From assembly GCF_008362905.1 (NCBI RefSeq), contig NZ_VFJB01000003.1, positions 317,501 to 381,500 of the forward strand: DNA of 64,000 bases, given 5' to 3'. Shown here one piece after another: positions 17,649 through 28,126 of this stretch; position 1 is the stretch's first letter; the number at the start of each line of letters is the position of its first letter. Origin of the DNA: Deferribacter autotrophicus. Its GTDB lineage: Bacteria; Chrysiogenota; Deferribacteres; Deferribacterales; Deferribacteraceae. Both the position numbers and the translations under genes were made by a program. The notes below the pieces were generated by a model. It made no database searches and had not been told where the DNA came from. It saw only the letters and a program-made list of their open reading frames with translations.

Positions 17649-17675
17649 TTAGCACTCGGTAGATGAGAGTGCTAG
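17649..17675 (+). promoter_or_regulatory. CIRCE operator (HrcA binding site)
   Basis: TTAGCACTC, nine bases, GAGTGCTAG: the CIRCE inverted repeat with a single departure from the consensus in the last base. It lies between the promoter and hrcA, so HrcA should repress its own operon, with release on heat stress. Confidence 0.95.
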
Positions 17676-17689
17676 TAAAGAGGTAAAAA

Positions 17690-18730
17690 ATGGTGAAGCT
17701 TACTGAAAGAGAAGAAACTGTATTAAAAATAATTGTTGATGAGTATATTAACAGTAGTGAGCCGGTAGGTTCCCGTTTTGTGTCAAAAGTGGGACCTTTG
17801 AAGTTGAGTCCTGCTTCTATTAGGAATATCATGAGTGATTTGGAGGAGAAAGGGTATATTTATCAGCCTCATACATCTGCAGGACGTGTGCCTACGGATT
17901 TGGGGTATAGGTACTACATTGATAAATTTGTAACAATTTCACCTATTTATTCAGAAGAAATAAAAAAACTTTCAGAAAAACTTAATGCCACCAATTTAAG
18001 GACTCTTTTCAAAGAGGCCACAAAACAATTGAGCAGACTTACTCATTCTGTGGGTTTTGTGGTGACTCCAAAATCAAATATGCTATACTTAAAGCATATA
18101 GAGTTTTTGAAGTTAAATAAGTTTGATGTGTTGGCAATTCTGGTAACAAAAACAGGGATCGTGCAAAATGTAATCTTACATTTAGATATAGATATCCCTG
18201 ATAATGTTTTAACTCAGATCAGCAATTATTTGAATGATCATTTTAGCGGTTATTCGTTGATGGAAGTAAGAGAGAGACTTTTTAAAGAGATAGAAAAAGA
18301 TAAGCAGTTATTTGATAATTTTATGGATTCATTTCAAGACTTTTTACCAAGAATTTTTGAGATGGATGAGGTGGAAGGCGAGCTTTACTATGATGGTACA
18401 AGTAACATACTGGATATGCCGGAATTTAATGATGTGAACAAACTTAAGGAGTTCCTTAGAGCTTTTGAGGAAAAAACATTAATTTATAAAATAATAGATA
18501 AATGTGCTGAGGCTGATAGTGTACAGATATTTATTGGATCTGAAATTGATGAGAATGTTGATGATTTTGGCCTTGTGATTAAACCTTATTCAAAAGGGAA
18601 TAAAATTTTGGGTACATTGGGCATTATAGGTCCAAAAAGGATGAGGTATCCTCACGTTGTTCCTATAGTTGATTATACAGCTGATTTACTAAGTGAAGTA
18701 ATTGAACGGTTAGGAGGTAGCGATGAGTAA
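17690..18730 (+). CDS. hrcA: Heat-inducible transcription repressor HrcA
   Basis: The 346-residue protein has the HrcA winged helix (LTEREETVLKIIVDEYINSSEPVGSRFVSK) and the family motif SPASIRNIMSDLEEKGYIYQPHTSAGRVPTDLGYRYY, with a C-terminal HrcA domain. It binds the CIRCE element immediately upstream. It overlaps grpE by 8 bases and starts the hrcA-grpE-dnaK operon. Confidence 0.97.
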   Translation: MVKLTEREETVLKIIVDEYINSSEPVGSRFVSKVGPLKLSPASIRNIMSDLEEKGYIYQPHTSAGRVPTDLGYRYYIDKFVTISPIYSEEIKKLSEKLNATNLRTLFKEATKQLSRLTHSVGFVVTPKSNMLYLKHIEFLKLNKFDVLAILVTKTGIVQNVILHLDIDIPDNVLTQISNYLNDHFSGYSLMEVRERLFKEIEKDKQLFDNFMDSFQDFLPRIFEMDEVEGELYYDGTSNILDMPEFNDVNKLKEFLRAFEEKTLIYKIIDKCAEADSVQIFIGSEIDENVDDFGLVIKPYSKGNKILGTLGIIGPKRMRYPHVVPIVDYTADLLSEVIERLGGSDE

Positions 18731-19370
18731 AAAAATAAAAATTAATAGGGAAGAAGAGTTGGTAAAAGATGAAACAGAGCAAGAAAAGAAAAAAACTTCT
18801 CAGGAAAATATAAAGGATAAAGGAAGTAAGCAGGAAGAGATTGAAAAGCAAGAGGATGATGTTTTGAAAAAGTTAGAAAATGAAAATAAAGAGTTAAAAA
18901 AGCAGTTACAGGAAAAAGAGGATGCTATTTTAAGATTGTCTGCTGAGCTTGATAATTTCAGGAAAAGACTTTTAAGAGAAACAGAAGAAAAGCTTAAATA
19001 TGCTAATCAGGTGTTGCTTGAAAGTCTGTTGCCTGTAATAGATCATCTGGAGATGGCGCTTAGCCACATAAAGCCGGATTCTCCTGTGGAGTCATTGAAG
19101 CAGGGAGTGGATCTTACTTTGAAGCAGATGAAAGATATTTTGGCTAAATTTGGTTTGAAAGAAATCGAATTAAATGTGGGAGATGATTTTGATCCTAATT
19201 TCCATGAAGCTTTGATGCTGGATTATAAAGAGGATTTTGATAATAATAAGGTTACTCAGATCTTGCAAAAAGGTTACACCCTTAATGGCAGGGTGATAAG
19301 GCCTTCAAAGGTCTCTGTAAATAAAAAAGAAGAAAAAAATAATGATAATAAGGAGGATAAAAATGAGTAA
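18723..19370 (+). CDS. grpE: Nucleotide exchange factor GrpE
   Basis: The 215-residue protein has a long, charged N-terminal coiled coil (residues about 1-90, Lys/Glu-rich) and the GrpE head with [21 protein letters not shown] and the C-terminal signature [13 protein letters not shown]. It releases ADP from DnaK. GGAGGTAGCG precedes the ATG. It overlaps hrcA and dnaK by 8 bases each. Confidence 0.96.
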   Translation: MSKKIKINREEELVKDETEQEKKKTSQENIKDKGSKQEEIEKQEDDVLKKLENENKELKKQLQEKEDAILRLSAELDNFRKRLLRETEEKLKYANQVLLESLLPVIDHLEMALSHIKPDSPVESLKQGVDLTLKQMKDILAKFGLKEIELNVGDDFDPNFHEALMLDYKEDFDNNKVTQILQKGYTLNGRVIRPSKVSVNKKEEKNNDNKEDKNE

Positions 19371-21300
19371 AGGTAAAGTAATAGGTATCGACCTCGGTAC
19401 AACTAACTCTGTTGTGGCTATAATGGAGGGAGGTCAGCCTAAGGTAATTGTTAATGCCGAAGGTATGACTACTACTCCATCTGTTGTGGCTTTCACTGAT
19501 AATGGTGAAAGACTTGTTGGATTGCTTGCAAAAAGACAGGCTGTAACTAACCCTGAAAACACAATTTTTTCTGTAAAAAGATTGATTGGTAGAAAAATCG
19601 ATGACCCTCAAGTAGAAAAGGCTAAAAGGATTTTACCTTATAAAATAGTTCCATCCGATAATCAGGACGCATGGGTTGAAGTAAAAGGTAAAAAGTATGC
19701 TCCACCTGAAATTTCTGCGATGGTATTACAGAGATTGAAAAAGACTGCTGAAGACTATCTTGGTGAAGAGGTAACTGAAGCAGTAATTACTGTTCCAGCA
19801 TACTTTAACGATGCTCAGCGTCAGGCTACAAAGGATGCTGGTAAGATTGCAGGGTTGAATGTTTTAAGAATTATAAACGAGCCAACTGCAGCTGCCCTTG
19901 CTTATGGACTTGACAAAAAGAAAGATGAAAAGATTGCTGTATATGACCTAGGTGGTGGTACATTTGACATCTCTATACTTGAGTTAGGGGATGGTGTATT
20001 TGAAGTAAAAGCTACAAATGGTGATACTTTTCTTGGTGGAGATGATTTTGATAACAGAATAGTAGAATGGTTAATTGATGAATTTAAAAAGGAGACAGGC
20101 ATAGATTTATCTCAGGATAAAATGGCTCTTCAAAGATTAAAAGAGGCGGCAGAAAAGGCTAAGCATGAGCTTTCCACTGCTCTTGAAACAGAAATCAACT
20201 TGCCATTCATTACAGCTGATGCTACTGGGCCAAAACACTTGATTAAGAAGCTGAGTAGGGCAAAACTTGAGCACCTGGTAATGGATCTGGTTGAAAGAAC
20301 TCTTGAGCCTTGTAAAAGAGCATTAGAAGATGCAGGTTTGACTCCATCAGATATTGATGAAGTCATACTCGTAGGTGGTATGACAAGGATGCCACTTGTA
20401 CAGCAAAAGGTTAAAGAATTTTTTGGTAAAGAGCCTCACAAAGGGATTAACCCTGATGAAGTTGTGGCAATAGGTGCTGCAATCCAGGGGGCAGTGTTAA
20501 AAGGTGATATTAAGGATGTGTTGTTATTGGACGTTACACCACTTTCATTAGGTATTGAAACACTTGGTGGTGTAATGACAAAAATTATTCCAAGGAATAC
20601 AACTATTCCAACAAAGAAAAGTCAGGTATTTACAACTGCTGCTGATAACCAGACATCAGTTACAATACATGTATTGCAGGGAGAACGTGAATTAGCAAAA
20701 GACAACAAATCAATAGGTAGATTTGAGCTCGTTGGTATTCCTCCTGCACCAAGGGGAGTGCCACAGATTGAGGTAACTTTTGATATTGATGCAAATGGTA
20801 TATTGAGTGTATCTGCAAAAGACCTTGGTACAGGTAAAGAGCAGTCTATCAGAATTACTCCAAGTAGTGGTTTGACTGAAGAAGAGATTGAAAAAATGGT
20901 TAAAGAAGCTGAATTACATGCTGAAGAAGATAAGAAGAAAAGAGAGCTTGTGGAGCTTAGAAACCAGGCTGATACACTTATCTACTCCACAGAAAAATCT
21001 CTTAAAGAACATGGCGATAAAGTAGATGCTGCTACAAAAGAGGAAATTGAGAAGGCTCTTGATGAATTGAAGAAGGTTCAGGCTGGAGAGGATGCAGCCG
21101 CTATTAGAGCAGCTATTGATAAGTTAACATCAGTATCACATAAACTTGCTGAAGCTATCTATAAAGCTACTGCTAGCGCATCTGGAGCTGATACAGGAGC
21201 AAGTGCAGGAGAAGCTGAAACAGGCAGCGGTTCCCAAGAGACAAAACAGGAAGATGTGGTAGATGCTGATTACGAAGAGGTAAAGGAAGATAATAAGTAG
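19363..21300 (+). CDS. dnaK: Molecular chaperone DnaK (Hsp70)
   Basis: The 645-residue protein starts [20 protein letters not shown] and contains the Hsp70 signatures [14 protein letters not shown] and [14 protein letters not shown], the substrate-binding domain ([17 protein letters not shown]) and an acidic C-terminal tail ending [11 protein letters not shown] at 19363 behind AAGGAGG is the start; an in-frame ATG at 19342 lies before that site. It works with GrpE and DnaJ in protein folding. A strong terminator follows at 21341. Confidence 0.98.
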   Translation: MSKGKVIGIDLGTTNSVVAIMEGGQPKVIVNAEGMTTTPSVVAFTDNGERLVGLLAKRQAVTNPENTIFSVKRLIGRKIDDPQVEKAKRILPYKIVPSDNQDAWVEVKGKKYAPPEISAMVLQRLKKTAEDYLGEEVTEAVITVPAYFNDAQRQATKDAGKIAGLNVLRIINEPTAAALAYGLDKKKDEKIAVYDLGGGTFDISILELGDGVFEVKATNGDTFLGGDDFDNRIVEWLIDEFKKETGIDLSQDKMALQRLKEAAEKAKHELSTALETEINLPFITADATGPKHLIKKLSRAKLEHLVMDLVERTLEPCKRALEDAGLTPSDIDEVILVGGMTRMPLVQQKVKEFFGKEPHKGINPDEVVAIGAAIQGAVLKGDIKDVLLLDVTPLSLGIETLGGVMTKIIPRNTTIPTKKSQVFTTAADNQTSVTIHVLQGERELAKDNKSIGRFELVGIPPAPRGVPQIEVTFDIDANGILSVSAKDLGTGKEQSIRITPSSGLTEEEIEKMVKEAELHAEEDKKKRELVELRNQADTLIYSTEKSLKEHGDKVDAATKEEIEKALDELKKVQAGEDAAAIRAAIDKLTSVSHKLAEAIYKATASASGADTGASAGEAETGSGSQETKQEDVVDADYEEVKEDNK

Positions 21301-21340
21301 ATTTTTATGGTAAAAAGTGATAATTAGTAGAGGTTGCTTA

Positions 21341-21381
21341 ATGAGCAGTTGGCCATTTATTGGCTAGCTGCTCATTTTTTA
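21341..21381 (+). terminator. Rho-independent terminator of hrcA-grpE-dnaK
   Basis: ATGAGCAGTTGGCCA and TGGCTAGCTGCTCAT form a 15-bp stem with G-T pairs around a five-base loop, followed by six T. It separates dnaJ from the CIRCE operon. Confidence 0.88.
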
Positions 21382-21474
21382 ATATTTAGAAGGAATATTT
21401 TCAGTTGCTCTGGTTGTATTGCAAAGGCTGATAAATGGAAGCGTTGAGCAAAACAAATTTAAAAAACAATATGT

Positions 21475-21720
21475 AATTAGTTCTCACTGAAAAAGTGAGA
21501 ACTAATTATTAATAATAACTTTATAGTTATTTAATTAGTTTTATAGCAAAGAGTTAAGAAGAATGCGCTATTTATGAAAACCATGAAATAAAGTAATATT
21601 ATAAGTTTCATCCCTCAGTTTTTTATATAAATTATTAAAAAACTGGTAGAATTTTTATAGTAATACTGGTAGAAATTAAATATTATAAATTAGTTGCCAC
21701 TTTTTCAGTGGCAACTAATT
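21475..21720. mobile_element. Type A hairpin-bounded element, copy A2 (without nested insert)
   Basis: The 246-bp element begins with the AGTTCTCACT hairpin (21475-21507) and ends with an intact AGTTGCCACT hairpin (21688-21720). Its interior matches A1 closely, so A1 equals this element plus the 95-bp insert and its 3-bp duplication. In the right hairpin the loop reads CTTTTTCA rather than TGAAAAAG. It lies between dnaK's terminator and dnaJ. Confidence 0.88.
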
Positions 21721-21847
21721 AAAAAAAAGTGAAACTTCTTTGTGTGAGAAGTTTCAGCTTAGTAATAGGTATAACCTCTAAATTATTTGAAGGAATTTTT
21801 ATGATTGCTGAATAATAGCTGTTTTTTTATATTGATGGAGGTTAGGA

Positions 21848-22951
21848 TTGGCAAAAGATTATTATGAAATTTTGGGTGTTCACAGAAACGCTACTGAGAT
21901 AGAAATAAAAAAAGCTTATAGAAAGCTTGCTCTAAAATATCACCCTGATAGAAATCCAGGGGACAAAGAAGCTGAAGAGAAGTTTAGGGAAATAACAGAA
22001 GCGTATCAGGTATTAATAGATCCACAGAAAAGGGCTCAATATGACCAGTTTGGTCGTGTTTTTGATGACGTTGGAGGAGCTCAGGATTTTTCTTCTACCA
22101 TTTTTGATGACTTCTTTGATGATATTTTTGAAGGATTTTTTGGTTTTAGCAGAGGTGGGAGAAGAAGAGAGCGACCAACCAGAGGAAGTGATATAGAGAC
22201 TGACATTGAAATAGAGTTTGAAGAGGCTGTTTTTGGTGTATCAAAGAAAATTACCATAGAAAAGGAAGATCTCTGTCCAAGATGTGATGGCTCAGGTGCT
22301 GAACCAGGTGGTAAGCAGACATGCCCCACTTGTCATGGGAAAGGGCAGTTTGTTCAAAGACAAGGTTTTTTTACTGTATCAACCACTTGTCCTACATGTC
22401 ATGGTAGCGGACAAATTATAAGGGAGACATGTAAAGAATGTCGTGGTCGTGGCTTTAAATATAGCAAAAAGACTATTGAAGTAAAAATCCCTCCTGGTAT
22501 TGATGCTGGCATGACATTAAGAGTTTCTGGAGAAGGGAATTCTGGAAGATATGGTGGTCCATCAGGTGACTTGTTTGTAAATATTAGAGTAAGACCACAT
22601 AAGTACTTCAAAAGAAAAGGGAACGATATTTATCTAGAATTGCCTATACCTTTTACCGATGCTATTTTAGGAACAACTGTTTCAATTCCAACATTAAAAG
22701 GGGAAAAGACATTGGAAATTAAGCCTGGGACTCAACCTGGAGATAGAATTGTTTTAAAAGGTTATGGTGTACCTGAAGTGAAAGGATACGGAATAGGTAA
22801 TATGTATGTTAATATTAGAGTTGTGTTACCTAAAAAGCTCAGTAAAGAAGAGAGAAAATTGATTAATGAATTTAAAAAAGTATCTGGAAACGGTTATATG
22901 AAAGAAGACAAATCATTGTGGGATAAATTTAGAAGATTTTTTAAAAAGTAG
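21848..22951 (+). CDS. dnaJ: Chaperone DnaJ (Hsp40)
   Basis: The 367-residue protein has a J domain with YHPDRNPG (HPD motif, residues about 32-34), a short Gly/Phe/Asp-rich linker ([18 protein letters not shown]), four CxxCxGxG zinc repeats ([32 protein letters not shown]) and the two C-terminal substrate domains. The start is a TTG at 21848 behind GGAGGTTAGG. It stimulates DnaK ATPase activity. It is cut off from dnaK by a terminator and element A2 and has no CIRCE of its own that I can see. Confidence 0.96.
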   Translation: MAKDYYEILGVHRNATEIEIKKAYRKLALKYHPDRNPGDKEAEEKFREITEAYQVLIDPQKRAQYDQFGRVFDDVGGAQDFSSTIFDDFFDDIFEGFFGFSRGGRRRERPTRGSDIETDIEIEFEEAVFGVSKKITIEKEDLCPRCDGSGAEPGGKQTCPTCHGKGQFVQRQGFFTVSTTCPTCHGSGQIIRETCKECRGRGFKYSKKTIEVKIPPGIDAGMTLRVSGEGNSGRYGGPSGDLFVNIRVRPHKYFKRKGNDIYLELPIPFTDAILGTTVSIPTLKGEKTLEIKPGTQPGDRIVLKGYGVPEVKGYGIGNMYVNIRVVLPKKLSKEERKLINEFKKVSGNGYMKEDKSLWDKFRRFFKK

Positions 22952-23018
22952 GGGTGTGTTGTCATACACCCACATTATCTATGGATTTTAAGAAAAGATT
23001 TTTTAGTGGCGATTGAAA

Positions 23019-24272
23019 ATGGAATATTTAAAAAGATTTAAGATTCTTGTTATAATTGGTATAATATTAAGTGTAGCAATTTTTACACTTCATTTAGTAT
23101 CTTCTTTCAATTCTTTGAAATATATGAAAAAAAATCTAATAGAACTTGGTAAGTTTATCACATATTCTTTTGAGGTTAGTAATAGGTTTCTATTTTTAAA
23201 CAGCCGGGTTGGATCAAAACGTTTTCAAGAGTTTTCCAAAGAGTTTTTATCCAATGAGGCTATTTATAATCTTATAATATATGATAAAAGTGGGAAAATA
23301 CTTTTAAATGGGAAAAATAAAGTTGTAAAATTTAAGAAAATTTATCCTAAAGCTGAAAGTATAATTGAAACGGATGATTATATCATCATTGTTCGAAAAG
23401 TTGAGAGACGGTTTGGAATGGGTATGATGGGGATGATGCGTCATATGCAAGAAAGAACTAACCAAGAATTTTATGTGGCGCTATTCCTTGATAAATGTAG
23501 TTATAACTATTTTAAAAAGAAAATGCTTTCAGACTTATTACAGATGATTGTTCTTTATCTTTTTATGGTTATAATTTTGCTGTATTCATATAGATTGTTT
23601 AGACTCTATGCTGTATTGACAAACAAATTAAAAAGAATTGAGAGAAATGCAGAGCTAGGTAAATTTGCGAGTTTATTAGCCCATGAGATAAAAAATCCTC
23701 TCAGTTCGATGAAAGGTTTGTTGGAATTTACTTTGGATAAAGAAACAGATTTGAAACAGAAGGAGATATTGTCAAAGGTCAAAGATGAGATGGAGAGGTT
23801 AAATAGTCTTGTAAATGATTTTTTGACTTTTGGTAGAGAAGTGTCTTTAAGAAAAAATGATTGTAATATCTTACAGCTAATAGATGAAACTATAAATCTG
23901 CTGAGATATGATATAGATAACAAGAAATTAAAGATATCAATAGAGAAAGAACCATTTGTTATAAATGTAGATAAAAATAGGATGATTCAGGTTTTGATGA
24001 ATCTTATACTAAATGCAATAGATGCATCAAAAGTAGGTGATAAGATAAAAATTATTGTGAAAGACAAAAAGGTCATTATTATTAATAACGTTTATAATAA
24101 TGATGATATAAATAAGGAGAAAATTTTTGAGCCGTTTTATACCACCAGATCTAAGGGAAGTGGTTTGGGGCTTGCTATTGTAAAGAAAATTATGGAAATG
24201 CATGGATATAGAGTATATGTTGAAAGTGTTAACCCTTTTAAAATAGTATTGGATTTTGGAAATGGAAGATAA
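23019..24272 (+). CDS. Membrane sensor histidine kinase (NtrB/ZraS-like)
   Basis: Two membrane helices (near residues 10-30 and 170-190) enclose a sensor region of about 140 residues. A HisKA box with ASLLAHEIKNPLSSMKG and an ATPase domain with LNAIDAS and GSGLGLAIVK follow. The outer loop contains the unusual stretch GMGMMGMMRHM, rich in Met. The gene overlaps the sigma54 activator downstream by 11 bases, so the two form a two-component system. ATG 23019 is chosen; a TTG six bases earlier is possible. The signal is unknown. Confidence 0.9.
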   Translation: MEYLKRFKILVIIGIILSVAIFTLHLVSSFNSLKYMKKNLIELGKFITYSFEVSNRFLFLNSRVGSKRFQEFSKEFLSNEAIYNLIIYDKSGKILLNGKNKVVKFKKIYPKAESIIETDDYIIIVRKVERRFGMGMMGMMRHMQERTNQEFYVALFLDKCSYNYFKKKMLSDLLQMIVLYLFMVIILLYSYRLFRLYAVLTNKLKRIERNAELGKFASLLAHEIKNPLSSMKGLLEFTLDKETDLKQKEILSKVKDEMERLNSLVNDFLTFGREVSLRKNDCNILQLIDETINLLRYDIDNKKLKISIEKEPFVINVDKNRMIQVLMNLILNAIDASKVGDKIKIIVKDKKVIIINNVYNNDDINKEKIFEPFYTTRSKGSGLGLAIVKKIMEMHGYRVYVESVNPFKIVLDFGNGR

Positions 24273-25578
24273 GAAGAAGATTTTAATTGTTGATGATGAA
24301 GAAAATCACCGTTTTATGTTAAAGCTTCATCTTGAAGATGAATATGTTGTGGATGAAGCGTCTAACGGTGTCGAAGCTTTAAGTAGTGTAGAGTCAAATC
24401 ATTACGATTTGATCCTTCTTGATATCAAGATGGATCTTATGGACGGATTGACCTTTTTAAGTCATTTGAGAAGAAAGGGGATGAATACGCCCGTTATTGT
24501 TATATCAGCCTTCAACAATGTGAGAACAGCAGTGGAAGCTATGAAGCTTGGTGCTGTGGATTATATCACTAAACCGGTGGATGTGAAAGTCTTGAAAAAG
24601 CAGATTGAAGAACTATTGAGTAGTAAATCCGGCGAGGAAGAAGTAAAAATTGTTGATGATTATTATTATGAAGGTGTTTATTCTGAAAATGGTCTTGGAA
24701 AGATTATTGATCTTTTAAAAATGGTTGCTCCCACAGATGCCACAGTTTTGATTATGGGAGAATCTGGAACCGGGAAAGAACTGATTGCAAGATCCATCCA
24801 TAATAATTCTCCGAGAAAAGGCAAGCCGTTTCTTGCTGTAAATTGTGCTGCATTAAATGAGAACTTGATAGAGAGTGAGCTGTTTGGTCACGAAAAAGGT
24901 GCGTTTACAGGTGCCGATAAAGCTAAGCCTGGTAAGTTTGAACTTGCTGATGGAGGAACAATATTTCTTGATGAAATAGGTGAACTACCGTTGCAGACTC
25001 AAGCTAAACTCTTAAGAGTATTGCAAGATAAAACCTTTGAGCGTGTGGGTGGTTTGAAAACATTAAAAACAGATGCAAGAATAGTGGCTGCTACAAATAG
25101 AAATTTGGAAGAGATGGTGAAAGAGGGCAAATTTAGAGAAGACCTTTATTTTAGGCTTAATGTATTTCCCGTTTTTGTTCCACCTTTAAGGGAAAGGAAG
25201 AATGAAATACCGCTGTTACTTAATTTTTTTATAAAAAAGTATAGTGAAAAATTTCAAAAAATTATCAAAGGGTATTCAGATGATTATTTGAAAGTCTTGA
25301 TGAAATATAATTTTCCGGGAAATATCAGAGAACTTGAGAATATTGTTGAAAGAAGCATAATTCTTTGCAGAGGGGAAATGTTAACACGTGATCTTTTACC
25401 ACCTTTAAAGATGGAAAATAGCAGTAGTAAAAAAAGTAGCATGAAAGAACATGAAAAGATTTTGATAGAAAAGGCATTGAAAGAAACAAACGGAAATAAA
25501 AGCAAAGCTGCAGAATTACTTGGGATATCAAGGAAAACATTACATAATAAAATTAAAGAATATAATATCGAGGTGTGA
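24262..25578 (+). CDS. NtrC-family sigma54-dependent response regulator
   Basis: The 438-residue protein has a receiver domain (ILIVDDEEN, phosphoacceptor Asp in LILLDIKMD), an AAA+ domain with Walker A GESGTGKE, the sigma54-contacting GAFTGA loop and Walker [14 protein letters not shown], and a C-terminal Fis-type helix-turn-helix ([20 protein letters not shown]). It is the partner of the overlapping histidine kinase gene. It activates sigma54 promoters; its targets are not evident, though the possible sigma54 site before the pilin is one to consider. Confidence 0.95.
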   Translation: MEDKKKILIVDDEENHRFMLKLHLEDEYVVDEASNGVEALSSVESNHYDLILLDIKMDLMDGLTFLSHLRRKGMNTPVIVISAFNNVRTAVEAMKLGAVDYITKPVDVKVLKKQIEELLSSKSGEEEVKIVDDYYYEGVYSENGLGKIIDLLKMVAPTDATVLIMGESGTGKELIARSIHNNSPRKGKPFLAVNCAALNENLIESELFGHEKGAFTGADKAKPGKFELADGGTIFLDEIGELPLQTQAKLLRVLQDKTFERVGGLKTLKTDARIVAATNRNLEEMVKEGKFREDLYFRLNVFPVFVPPLRERKNEIPLLLNFFIKKYSEKFQKIIKGYSDDYLKVLMKYNFPGNIRELENIVERSIILCRGEMLTRDLLPPLKMENSSSKKSSMKEHEKILIEKALKETNGNKSKAAELLGISRKTLHNKIKEYNIEV

Positions 25579-25579
25579 T

Positions 25580-26962
25580 GTGTCAGATAAGTTATGGGGT
25601 GGACGTTTTGAATTACCTACAGATAAGTTTGTGGATGAGTTTAATGCATCAATCCATTTCGATAAAAGACTTTACAGATACGATATAAAAGGGAGCCTTG
25701 CACATGTGGAGATGCTTGCGAAACAAGGTATAATTAAGCCTTTAGAGGCTGAAAAGATAAAAGAAGGGTTGCTGCAAATATTGGATGAAATTGAAAGAGG
25801 AGATTTTGAATTTAGAACTGAAGATGAAGATATACACATGGCAATTGAGAAAAGGTTAAAAGAAATAGTTGGAGATGTAGGTGGAAAGCTGCATACGGCT
25901 AGAAGTAGGAATGATCAGGTGGCTGTGGATGTGAGGATGTATTTACGTGATGTGGTGGAGGATGTAAAAAAATACATAAAAGCTTTTTTAGAAGTGTTGG
26001 TGAAAAAAGCTGAGGATAATATTAATGTGATAATGCCAGGTTTTACACATTTGCAGACAGCTCAGCCTATTCTTTTTTCTCATTATTTATTGGCTTATTT
26101 TCAGATGTTTAAAAGAGATTTTGAGCGATTTGATGATTCTTTAAAGAGATTGAACAAAAATCCTCTTGGTTCATGTGCTCTTGCAGGTACTACTTTTCCG
26201 ATTGATAGATTTTTTACTTCAGAGCTTTTAGGGTTTGATAATCCTACTGAAAACAGTCTCGATTCTGTAAGTGATAGGGATTTTGTTTTGGAGTTTTTAA
26301 CCAATGCTTCCATATGTCAGATGCATCTTAGTAGACTTTGTGAAGAGTTGATTATTTATGCTACAAGTGAGTTCAATTTTATAGAGTTTTCAGATGATTA
26401 TTGTACCGGTAGCAGTATTATGCCACAGAAAAAAAATCCTGATGTGGCAGAACTTATCAGGGGGAAAACGGGAGCAGTTTATGGTAGCATGATTGGTTTA
26501 TTTACAACAATGAAGGGGTTACCTCTAGCATATAATAAAGATATGCAGGAGGATAAGATACCTCTATTTAATGCTGCTGACAATTTGCTTGGCAGTCTGA
26601 AAATAATTTCACCAATGATAGAGAAAATGAAAATTAATAGAGAGAAAATGTACGAGGCAGCATCAAAAGGGTATTCCACAGCCACTGAGCTTGCAGATTA
26701 TCTTGTTAGGAAAGGTTTACCTTTTAGGGATGCCCATTTTGTCGTAGGAAAAACGGTGAAATATGCTATTGATAAAGAGAAGAAACTTGATGAGCTTTCT
26801 ATTGATGAATTGAGACAGTTTTCAGAGTTGATAGATAGTGATGTGTATGAATATATCAGTGTGGAGAATGCAGCCAAAAATAAGAACAGTTATGGTGGTA
26901 CAGGGCTGAAATCTGTGATGGAGCAAATTAAGAATGCGAAACAATTTCTACAGGCTATTTAA
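25580..26962 (+). CDS. argH: Argininosuccinate lyase
   Basis: The 460-residue protein starts with [23 protein letters not shown] and contains the fumarase/lyase signature [12 protein letters not shown] near residue 280. It cleaves argininosuccinate to arginine and fumarate, the last step of arginine synthesis. The start is a GTG at 25580, right after the regulator's stop and behind GAGGTG; upstream in-frame starts would overlap the regulator. The following lipoprotein gene overlaps its end by 29 bases. Confidence 0.96.
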   Translation: MSDKLWGGRFELPTDKFVDEFNASIHFDKRLYRYDIKGSLAHVEMLAKQGIIKPLEAEKIKEGLLQILDEIERGDFEFRTEDEDIHMAIEKRLKEIVGDVGGKLHTARSRNDQVAVDVRMYLRDVVEDVKKYIKAFLEVLVKKAEDNINVIMPGFTHLQTAQPILFSHYLLAYFQMFKRDFERFDDSLKRLNKNPLGSCALAGTTFPIDRFFTSELLGFDNPTENSLDSVSDRDFVLEFLTNASICQMHLSRLCEELIIYATSEFNFIEFSDDYCTGSSIMPQKKNPDVAELIRGKTGAVYGSMIGLFTTMKGLPLAYNKDMQEDKIPLFNAADNLLGSLKIISPMIEKMKINREKMYEAASKGYSTATELADYLVRKGLPFRDAHFVVGKTVKYAIDKEKKLDELSIDELRQFSELIDSDVYEYISVENAAKNKNSYGGTGLKSVMEQIKNAKQFLQAI

Positions 26963-27779
26963 TTTATTTATTATAGTAACAGTTCTTTTTTTGGGTTGTG
27001 GGAAAAAGACAGATCCTATTTCAAAGAGCGTTTTTAAAATTGAGCCTCCCTCAAAGGATGCTGTGAAGTTAGTTGATAATGGTTTTAAAATAGTTAACAG
27101 CTCAAAGGATTATATTTTAGAGGTTTACAAAAAGGCAGATGAAAGCTGTACTAAATATAACCTCATTGCTAAAGTAGAGCCTAGAAAAAGTATTATTGAT
27201 GAGGATGTGAAATCTGGGCAGAGAGTTATTTATAAACTTGTACGCAAACACCCTGAATATAGGGTATATTCAGAACCTGTTTATATTGAAAAGGTTTTTG
27301 CCAAAAAAGCATTTGTCAAGGTTGATAGAATTGTAAAATATGGTGATATTTTTGAAATTCGATTGAATTTTTCTAAAAATACTAAATTTGTTTTGTATGG
27401 TTTTGAAAAAAGTAGTCTTGATAAAATTTCAACAAAACCTCTGATTAAAGTAAAAACTGATAAGCCGATGAAAATATTTATATTACCTTACAATGATTAT
27501 AATTTTGAGGGGGATTTGATTAGCGTAGAGATAATTCCTGCTTATTTTGAAAAATTAAATCCAGTAAAAAATATAAAGGTGATAAAAAGGAAAGACGGAT
27601 ATCTGATTTCTTGGGAAAGTGATGCCCCTAAAACAAAAATTATTGATGAGGACACAGGTAAAGTAATTTTATTGACCGATACAAATTTTGTAGAGGTTGA
27701 AAGGTGTTCTAAATATATTTTAATTGCCACAAATGGTGTTGTGGATTCTGATGGTGTAACAGTTAATCCTTGTGATTAG
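26934..27779 (+). CDS. Exported lipoprotein of unknown function
   Basis: The 281-residue protein begins with a lipoprotein signal peptide ending VLFLGC (Cys at about residue 22), followed by segments that look like beta-sandwich (fibronectin-like) repeats: [20 protein letters not shown] and [16 protein letters not shown]. It overlaps argH. A lipoprotein gene after argH is common in related lineages. No catalytic motif is visible. Confidence 0.8.
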   Translation: MRNNFYRLFNLFIIVTVLFLGCGKKTDPISKSVFKIEPPSKDAVKLVDNGFKIVNSSKDYILEVYKKADESCTKYNLIAKVEPRKSIIDEDVKSGQRVIYKLVRKHPEYRVYSEPVYIEKVFAKKAFVKVDRIVKYGDIFEIRLNFSKNTKFVLYGFEKSSLDKISTKPLIKVKTDKPMKIFILPYNDYNFEGDLISVEIIPAYFEKLNPVKNIKVIKRKDGYLISWESDAPKTKIIDEDTGKVILLTDTNFVEVERCSKYILIATNGVVDSDGVTVNPCD

Positions 27780-27805
27780 ATTTTGGTGAGCTAATGGTTG
27801 TATAA

Positions 27806-28043
27806 CTGGAGTCACCCCATTTTTTTGAAATAATAACAATAAAATATTATTAATTTCAATAAGTTATGAGAAAAAATCCAGAGATAAAATATCTTCCTCA
27901 TTCTCGTGGCACATCCAGTGCCACTTGCGAGGTAAATCCCTCTAAAACCGCCGTCCGTGGCTCATTTTTGGGATTTAAACCCGGAAGATATTTTATCTCT
28001 GGCGTATATAAACAAGGTTTTGCAAAAAATGGGGTGACACCAG
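27806..28043. mobile_element. Type B inverted-repeat element, copy B2, with 8-bp target duplication
   Basis: The termini CTGGAGTCACCCCATTTTTT and its inverted match (one mismatch over the first 20) are flanked on both sides by TTGTATAA (27798-27805 and 28044-28051). The interior holds an 18-bp inverted pair, AGAGATAAAATATCTTCC near 27880 and its complement near 27980, so the element can fold into a long hairpin. It contains no REP-like units and no credible gene. It fills the gap between the lipoprotein and the TPR gene. Confidence 0.85.
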
Positions 28044-28126
28044 TTGTATAAGTGTTGAAAATTTTTTATTTGTAGTTATAATCTTCAAGTCTTAAAAATA
28101 GGAATCCAAAAGGGAGAGGTTGATAT

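Noticed and set aside
27866-28051. 61-codon open frame inside the type B element B2
   Set aside because: It lies entirely within the inverted-repeat element, has no ribosome binding site and translates the hairpin arms.
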